Shown piece after piece: positions 59,906 to 64,000 of a DNA stretch of 64,000 nucleotides (within the stretch, counting starts at the first letter, position 1; every line of letters starts with the position of its first letter). The stretch covers positions 154,598-218,597 of the forward strand of contig NZ_FTNF01000012.1 of assembly GCF_900156065.1 (NCBI RefSeq), in the 5' to 3' direction. The stretch comes from Micromonospora avicenniae. GTDB lineage: Bacteria > Actinomycetota > Actinomycetes > Mycobacteriales > Micromonosporaceae. A program made the translations under genes and the position numbers. The notes under the pieces were generated by a model. It had not been told where the DNA came from. It saw only the letters and a program-made list of their open reading frames with translations, and did not search any database.

Positions 59906-60012
59906 GCCGTCAGCCTATCCAGCCGCGCGGCGAGGTATGGGCGCGCCGCCGAGTGATCAACATGACAGCGGGCCACTCCCCACCGCGGGCGGTGGCGTCG
60001 CTCAGGCGTACG

Positions 60013-60831
60013 TCAGATCGGCGGCCACGGGATGGCCGGCCACTCCTCCGGCGGCAGCGGGAACCGGCCACCGTCACGCAGCCGATCGATCCGGGACGTC
60101 AACTCGGCGATCTCGCTGATCGTGAGATGCTCGGCCAACTCTTCACCGAGCGCGCCGGTGACCTGGGCGGCGAGCACGTCGAGCACCTCCATCGCGTCCG
60201 GCGGCAGCTGCCGGCCCGCCCAGCCCCACAGCACCGTCCGCAGCTTCTCCTCGACGTGGAAGCTCACCCCGTGGTCCACGCCGTAGATCCGGTCCTCCGG
60301 GCCCACCAGCACGTGCCCGCCCTTGCGGTCCGCGTTGTTGATGACCGCATCGAGCACCGCGAGGCGGGCGAGCCGCGGATCGTCGGCATGCGCCAGGGCG
60401 TACGGGGTGCCGTCGTCGTCGCGCGCCGCCGCGATCGGGAACCACCGGGGCGGCACCGCGTCGGCCGGTACGAACCCGACCAACGGCTCGGCGTCGGCGG
60501 GCTCGTCGATCCAGAGCTGGCAGGAGCCGGGACCGAACGGACCCTCCCGCAGTACGGTCGGCGGGATCAGATCCCAGCCGGTGGCGCGGGAGACCAGGTA
60601 CGCCGCGACCTCGCGTCCGGCGAGGGTGCCGTCTGGAAAGTCCCAGAGGGGCCGCTCCCCCCGCACCGGCTTGTACACGCAGTGGGCGCTGACCCCGTCG
60701 AGCGTCAGCACCCCGCGCAGCGTGGCGTTCGACGCCTCGACCAGCCGCCCTTCGAGGGTCAGCTCACCGTCACGTAGCAACCGGAGAGCGGCGCTGCCGT
60801 CCTGCCGAGGCTGGATGCCGGACGACGTCAC
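60013..60831 (-). CDS. SCO1664-type protein with PI3/PI4-kinase-like fold
   Basis: 272 aa, a conserved actinobacterial protein whose core resembles atypical lipid/protein kinases: HCVYKPVRGERPLWDFPDGTLAGREVAAYLVS (Lys of the ATP site), GSCQLWIDEPADAE, LAVLDAVINNADRKGGHVLVG (catalytic-loop-like Asn/Asp) and IYGVDHGVSFH (DHG in place of DFG). GTG 60831 overlaps the DUF3090 stop by 4 bp (GTGA), so they are co-translated. Substrate unknown. Confidence 0.85.
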   Translation of the reverse strand: MTSSGIQPRQDGSAALRLLRDGELTLEGRLVEASNATLRGVLTLDGVSAHCVYKPVRGERPLWDFPDGTLAGREVAAYLVSRATGWDLIPPTVLREGPFGPGSCQLWIDEPADAEPLVGFVPADAVPPRWFPIAAARDDDGTPYALAHADDPRLARLAVLDAVINNADRKGGHVLVGPEDRIYGVDHGVSFHVEEKLRTVLWGWAGRQLPPDAMEVLDVLAAQVTGALGEELAEHLTISEIAELTSRIDRLRDGGRFPLPPEEWPAIPWPPI

Positions 60832-61400
60832 CGGTGGTAACCGTTGTGCCGCGGGCAGAGATGCCCGGCGGGATCCAACGGCTGGCCGCAGAGCGGGCAC
60901 GGCGGGCGGCCGGCGTTGACCACCCGGCGGGCTCGCTCGATGAACTCGCGCGTCGCCTGCGGGGTCAACCGGACCCGCAGCCGGTCGAGATCCTCGTCCG
61001 GCTCGTCGTCGGAATCCTCGTCGTCGTCGTCGCCGAGCTCGACCTCGGCCTCCGCCTCGCCGACGGCGATCGCCTCGATCACCACGGTCGCGGTGTCCAC
61101 GTCGAAGGCCAGGCCGAGCGTGCCGACGCGGAACTCCTCGTCGACCGGCGTGTCCAGCGGGTCGTTGTCGCCGAGCGTCCTGGGGGCCTCGGGCAGCTCC
61201 ACCCCGAAACGGCGTTGCGCCTCGGTGAGCAACTCCTCGAGCTTCTCGGCGAGCAGGGACACCTGAACCTTCTCCAGCGCGACGCTGACCAGCCGGCCTC
61301 CTCCGCGGGCCTGGAGGAAGAACGTCCGCTCCCCCGGAGGCCCGACGGTCCCGGCGACGAACCGCTCCGGCGGCTCGAAGGCGTGCACCTGGTGGGTCAT
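60828..61400 (-). CDS. DUF3090 family protein
   Basis: 190-aa conserved actinobacterial protein. VHAFEPPERFVAGTVGPPGERTFFLQA, VALEKVQVSLLAEKLEELL, an acidic stretch (GDDDDEDSDDEPDED), and a C-terminal zinc-knuckle-like CPLCGQPLDPAGHLCPRHNGYH. ATG 61400 follows TAGGGT by 7 nt. Always found, as here, with an SCO1664-type gene, a histidine phosphatase and mshC in actinobacteria; function unknown. Confidence 0.9.
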   Translation of the reverse strand: MTHQVHAFEPPERFVAGTVGPPGERTFFLQARGGGRLVSVALEKVQVSLLAEKLEELLTEAQRRFGVELPEAPRTLGDNDPLDTPVDEEFRVGTLGLAFDVDTATVVIEAIAVGEAEAEVELGDDDDEDSDDEPDEDLDRLRVRLTPQATREFIERARRVVNAGRPPCPLCGQPLDPAGHLCPRHNGYHR

Positions 61401-61530
61401 ACTCACGACCCTATCCGGCCGGTCACGGCGTCGCGCACCCCACCGACCCGAATAGCCACCGCGCGCCGCATCCGGCCCACCGCTGTGTGACGCCCGCCTC
61501 CGGGCCGCGTCACAGCCCGTACCGTCGTGA

Positions 61531-62232
61531 TCATCGAGCGCTGCCGGCGCCACCACCCACCGCCGCGTCCGAATCGACGCGTCGGGGTGCCCGCCGCCGC
61601 TTGCGCTGCGGCGGGACCAGGCCGCTCAAGTCGCCACCGATGTCGTTCAACCGGACCAGGAACGGCCGTAGCGGTGTGTACCGGATCACGGTCACCGACG
61701 CCGGGTCGGCCACGATCCGCTGAAAGAGATCCAGGTGTACGCCGAGCGCGTCCGCCACGATGGCCTTGATCACATCACCGTGGCTGCACGCCAGCCAGAG
61801 CGCCTCGGGACCATGCTCAGCGGTGACCCGGGCGTCCCAGGACCGCACCGCCGCGACCGCGCGCGACGCCATGGCCGCCATCGCCTCCCCCTCGGGAAAG
61901 ACCACGGCGCTCGGGTGCTGCTGGACGACCGGCCAGAGCGGATCCTTGGCGAGCTTCTTGAGCGGCTGTCCCTCCCAACTGCCGTACCCGCACTCGATCA
62001 GGCCCTCCTCGACAATCGGGGAGGCGTCCGGCAGGGCCAACTCCAGGGTCTGCCGGCAACGGATCAGCGGGCTGGTCACCACGGTCGTCAACGGGAGGCC
62101 GCGAAGTCGCTCCCCCGCCGCGGCCGCCTGCGTCCGGCCCGTCTCGTCCAACTCGACCGGTTGCCGGCCGGCCAGGCCGCCATCGGCGTTCGCGGTCGTC
62201 CGGCCGTGTCGCAGAAGCAGAAGGGTCGCCAC
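61531..62232 (-). CDS. histidine phosphatase (phosphoglycerate mutase-like)
   Basis: 233 aa. RHG motif LLLLRHGRTTANADGGLAGRQPVELDETGRTQA at the N-terminus, SPLIRCRQTLEL, ECGYGSWEGQPLKKLAKDPLW and the second His in ALWLACSHGDVIKAIVADALG. A basic, Ala-rich tail closes the protein. GTG 62232 is preferred (TAGGGT 7 nt upstream, RHG at residue 8); GTG 62238 is possible. Heads the block leading to DUF3090 and the SCO1664-like gene; corresponds to Rv2135c. Confidence 0.9.
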   Translation of the reverse strand: MATLLLLRHGRTTANADGGLAGRQPVELDETGRTQAAAAGERLRGLPLTTVVTSPLIRCRQTLELALPDASPIVEEGLIECGYGSWEGQPLKKLAKDPLWPVVQQHPSAVVFPEGEAMAAMASRAVAAVRSWDARVTAEHGPEALWLACSHGDVIKAIVADALGVHLDLFQRIVADPASVTVIRYTPLRPFLVRLNDIGGDLSGLVPPQRKRRRAPRRVDSDAAVGGGAGSAR

Positions 62233-62375
62233 GGTCACCACCCTAGGGCCTCCCTCGCCGCGCCGGCCCACCGCGCGACCGGTGTCCCGAACCCGCAGCG
62301 CGCCTGCCCGCTCGAGTGGCCCCATGGTCGAGGTCGTTCGGGTCCTGAACGCCACGTCGGTGGCTTGGCCCCGGG

Positions 62376-62598
62376 TGGTTGATCGGCTCAGGCCGGGGCC
62401 GTGTCGGTGGCCCATCGGTGGTTGACCGACTCGGGAGTCGGGTCCGGGCCGGGTCCGTGACCCGCAGGCGGTTGATCGACTCGGGTCCGGGCCGGGTCGG
62501 TGGCCCTGGAGCGGTTGATCAACTCGGGTCCGGGCCGGGTCGGTGGCCCGTGGGTGGTTGATCAACTCGGGATCCTTGATGTCGGGGTGTCGCGGGCG
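62376..62598. repeat. tandem ~43-bp repeats with GGTTGATCGACTCGGG core
   Basis: Five units begin at 62376, 62420, 62470, 62513 and 62556 (periods 44, 50, 43, 43). Each starts GGTTGAYCRRCTCRGG and most continue TCCGGGCCGGGTCGGTGGCCC. Partial units recur near 62804 and 62972 and a full one at 63015. Non-coding; the reading frames here are repeat artefacts. Confidence 0.85.
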
Positions 62599-62676
62599 CG
62601 TGGATGCCCCGACATCAAGGAACCGGAGTTGACCATCTGCCGGTGTGGGGTTGGCTGGGCGCTGTGTCCGGTTTGC
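62556..62676. repeat. 121-bp dispersed repeat, copy A, with 15-bp hairpin
   Basis: This copy and copy B (63015-63135) are the same length and similar along most of their length. Inside, 62573-62587 and 62607-62621 form a perfect 15-bp stem (core CCTTGATGTCGGGG) with a 19-nt loop. Confidence 0.8.
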
Positions 62677-63014
62677 ACGCCCGGACGCCATGGGTGTGGT
62701 TGAGTGGTCTGGCCGTGCGCGTGGTCCGTGGGGTTTCGCCGCCGATCTCTCGGCTGGTCGGTCGGCTCGGATGGTTCAGGAACGTCGATTCGGGCCTCGG
62801 CGGGCTGATCGACTCAGGTCGGGCGGTGTTGGTGTGCCCCGGGCGCTTGATCCCCCGGCTCAGTACGGCGCAGTCACCGGGCAGCCGGCCCAGTTCGGGC
62901 AGCCGGCGTCGAACGAGCGCGCCGACTGGCCGCCGATTCGGGTCGAGGTCGCGTCGGTGGCGCCGGGCGGCGTGATCGACCTGGGTCCGGGCTGTGCTGG
63001 TGGGCACCCGGCGT

Positions 63015-63135
63015 GGTTGATCGACTCGGGTTCCTTGATGTCGGGGTGTCCCAATCATGCTGATGCCCCGACTTCCATGGAAGTCGAGTTGACCATGCGC
63101 CGGGTGTGGGTGGCTGGGCGTGGTGTCCGGTTTGC
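63015..63135. repeat. 121-bp dispersed repeat, copy B, with 18-bp palindrome
   Basis: Keeps the CCTTGATGTCGGGG arm, but the second arm is altered and carries CGACTTCCATGGAAGTCG (63069-63086), a perfect 18-bp palindrome absent from copy A. Located 459 bp from copy A. Confidence 0.8.
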
Positions 63136-63214
63136 GTGCGGGGGTGTCGGGGTGGGGGTGGGGCTGGTTGGGTGGTTTGGTGGGGTTCTGGGGTGTGACC
63201 GGTGGCATCCTCGG

Positions 63215-63615
63215 GCCGGAATCGTGGCCGGGTCGCCGGCGTTGAACACCCCCTGACGGCCGAGGTAGCAGCCCCGCCGCGGCAGGTCATCAAGCCGGCC
63301 CGGCCGGGCCCGGAATGATGCCGGTCCGCGGGCCGTTGAACCCGGCCCGGGTCACGGTGGCCAGCGCCCAAGGGCCCCCGGAACTCGGGAACGATGACGG
63401 CCTGCCGGTCGTTGAAGATAGTCCCGGCCACGGCTGCCAGCCCGAAGGGCCCCGGGAAAGGCCGGGAATGATGACGGCCCGCCGGTCGTTGAACACGGTT
63501 CGCGCCGCACGGCCCCCGGCCCCGTGTCACAGCGGAGCACGGTCGGCAAGCCCGCCCGGGCAAGCCCCCCGGGAATGACGGCAGCCGGCGGGTCGTTGAA
63601 CACGGTCCCGGCGCG
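63215..63615. repeat. second repeat family, five copies upstream of the last gene
   Basis: Copies with core GGAATGATGACGGCC, GCCGGTCGTTGAACACGG have their GGAA at 63218, 63312, 63388, 63465 and 63572 (spacings 94, 76, 77, 107). Unrelated to the 43-bp family to the left. No gene is supported anywhere between 62233 and 63779. Confidence 0.8.
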
Positions 63616-63730
63616 GTGAAGCCCCCTCGCCTCACCCCGGGACACCCGCCCCCCGTGAACACCCCCCCGTGTTTCACCGAGTGCCCACAGACTTCCCCCC
63701 TTTGCTTTCGAAGCGCCGGTTCGTGGCGCT

Positions 63731-63754
63731 GACCCACACCCCCCTTGGTGGGTC
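63731..63754 (+). promoter_or_regulatory. leader hairpin before the secreted-protein gene
   Basis: GACCCAC (63731-63737) pairs with GTGGGTC (63748-63754), 10-nt loop, 14 nt ahead of the AGGAG ribosome site. It could be a leader structure or the end of an upstream transcript; no known riboswitch fold was recognised. Confidence 0.35.
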
Positions 63755-63779
63755 ATCACCCCCTGAAGGAGCTTTGATC

Positions 63780-64000
63780 ATGAACACGATCATGCGGAAG
63801 AGCATTCTCGGTATCGCTGGTCTCGCGTTCGCCGGTGGCATCGCCGGCGGTCCGATCGCCGCCCACGCCGCCACCCCGGCGGTGGACGCCAAGCCCGTCG
63901 CGGTCGTGCAGTCGGACAAGAAGCCGGCCGTGGACACCGCGAAGCTGATCCCCCACGGCACCCAGGGCGCCCAGTCGCACATCGCCGTGGACGACGAGCA
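63780..64000 (+). CDS. secreted protein, N-terminal part (3' end outside the window)
   Basis: 73 codons are visible. Signal peptide: MNTIMRKSILGIAGLAFAGG, then GGPIAAHA and a probable cleavage near AHAA (residue 30). The mature start is Pro/Lys/Val-rich (AVDAKPVAVVQSDKKPAVDT) and continues KLIPHGTQGAQSHIAVDDEQ. From memory this opening resembles secreted peptidoglycan-hydrolase-like proteins of Micromonospora, but the catalytic domain lies beyond the window, so the class is not confirmed. ATG 63780 has AGGAG about 8 nt upstream. Confidence 0.75.
   Translation, partial: MNTIMRKSILGIAGLAFAGGIAGGPIAAHAATPAVDAKPVAVVQSDKKPAVDTAKLIPHGTQGAQSHIAVDDE

Noticed and set aside
62376..63615. CRISPR array
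   Set aside because: Units are diverged, contain internal palindromes, have irregular spacing and similar rather than unique spacers, and no cas genes are present.
62604..63759. Several open frames of 60-290 codons in the repeat block
   Set aside because: Their translations repeat the same short blocks (for example FNDRRAVIIPG) at the repeat period and show no ribosome sites; they reflect the DNA repeats.
63640..63779. c-di-AMP (ydaO) riboswitch before the secreted-protein gene
   Set aside because: Such riboswitches control actinobacterial cell-wall hydrolases, but the conserved core was not recognisable here; only a simple 7-bp hairpin was seen.

Overview
The window reads as chromosomal DNA of a high-GC filamentous actinobacterium, most likely of the family Micromonosporaceae (Micromonospora-like). 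Codon third positions are almost all G or C. The window carries a complete Pup-proteasome system (pafA, pafB, pafC, prcA, prcB, pup, dop, arc), the mycothiol enzyme MshC, DUF3090 and SCO1664-type proteins, and a gene order that, from memory, matches Mycobacterium tuberculosis around Rv2089c-Rv2135c. No rRNA, tRNA or CRISPR array was recognised. No database search was possible; family names rest on motifs read by eye.

Layout. 1-3.9 kb: a lysine-aminomutase module (partial amidohydrolase, kdd, then divergent kamA) with an inverted repeat in the shared promoter region. 3.9-9 kb: LtrA, UPF0060 and CsbD proteins, a hexapeptide acetyltransferase, a histidine phosphatase, an Lrp regulator and an acyl-CoA dehydrogenase. 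9-23.5 kb: the conserved core begins (M24 peptidase, 5'-3' exonuclease-like protein, HelY helicase, diacylglycerol-kinase-like protein, TatC, TatA). It is interspersed with lineage genes: a secreted chitinase, an HxlR-peroxiredoxin fusion with a divergent MFS exporter, a DUF4037 protein and an EamA transporter. 23.7-37.9 kb: the pupylation-proteasome locus, into which a CDF metal transporter, a DUF3866 protein, a sugar-nucleotide dehydratase and an endonuclease VII gene are interleaved, ending with a ferredoxin. 38-46.4 kb: TrmI, a site-2 protease, a RecB/Cas4-like nuclease, a LuxR-type response regulator with the decayed tail of its kinase, and a MacB/FtsX-type ABC exporter. 46.5-51.7 kb: an HAD phosphatase and zinc metallopeptidase, then a small accessory region (MITE-like element, methyltransferase, GNAT, DUF6461, integrase remnant). 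51.7-62.2 kb: conserved core again (metH, PAC2 protein, GntR regulator, 2-hydroxyacid dehydrogenase, mshC, SCO1664-like protein, DUF3090, histidine phosphatase). 62.3-63.8 kb: about 1.5 kb of non-coding DNA made of two unrelated repeat families, then the start of a secreted-protein gene running off the end.

How the genes work together. PafA ligates Pup to substrates, Dop removes it, ARC unfolds tagged proteins into the PrcA/PrcB core, and PafB/PafC are WYL-domain regulators tied in mycobacteria to the DNA-damage response. The pup-endonuclease VII-prcB-prcA genes are packed with overlaps into one transcription unit, separated from dop by a terminator. Many lead genes have a TAnnnT hexamer 6-8 nt before the start codon and no Shine-Dalgarno, which suggests leaderless transcripts, and I used this to choose several starts. 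The most interesting points are the endonuclease VII gene inside the proteasome operon, a Pup ending in Gly-Gly-Glu, the HxlR-peroxiredoxin fusion next to its likely operator, the kinase remnant, the MITE-like element and the repeat block at the right edge.
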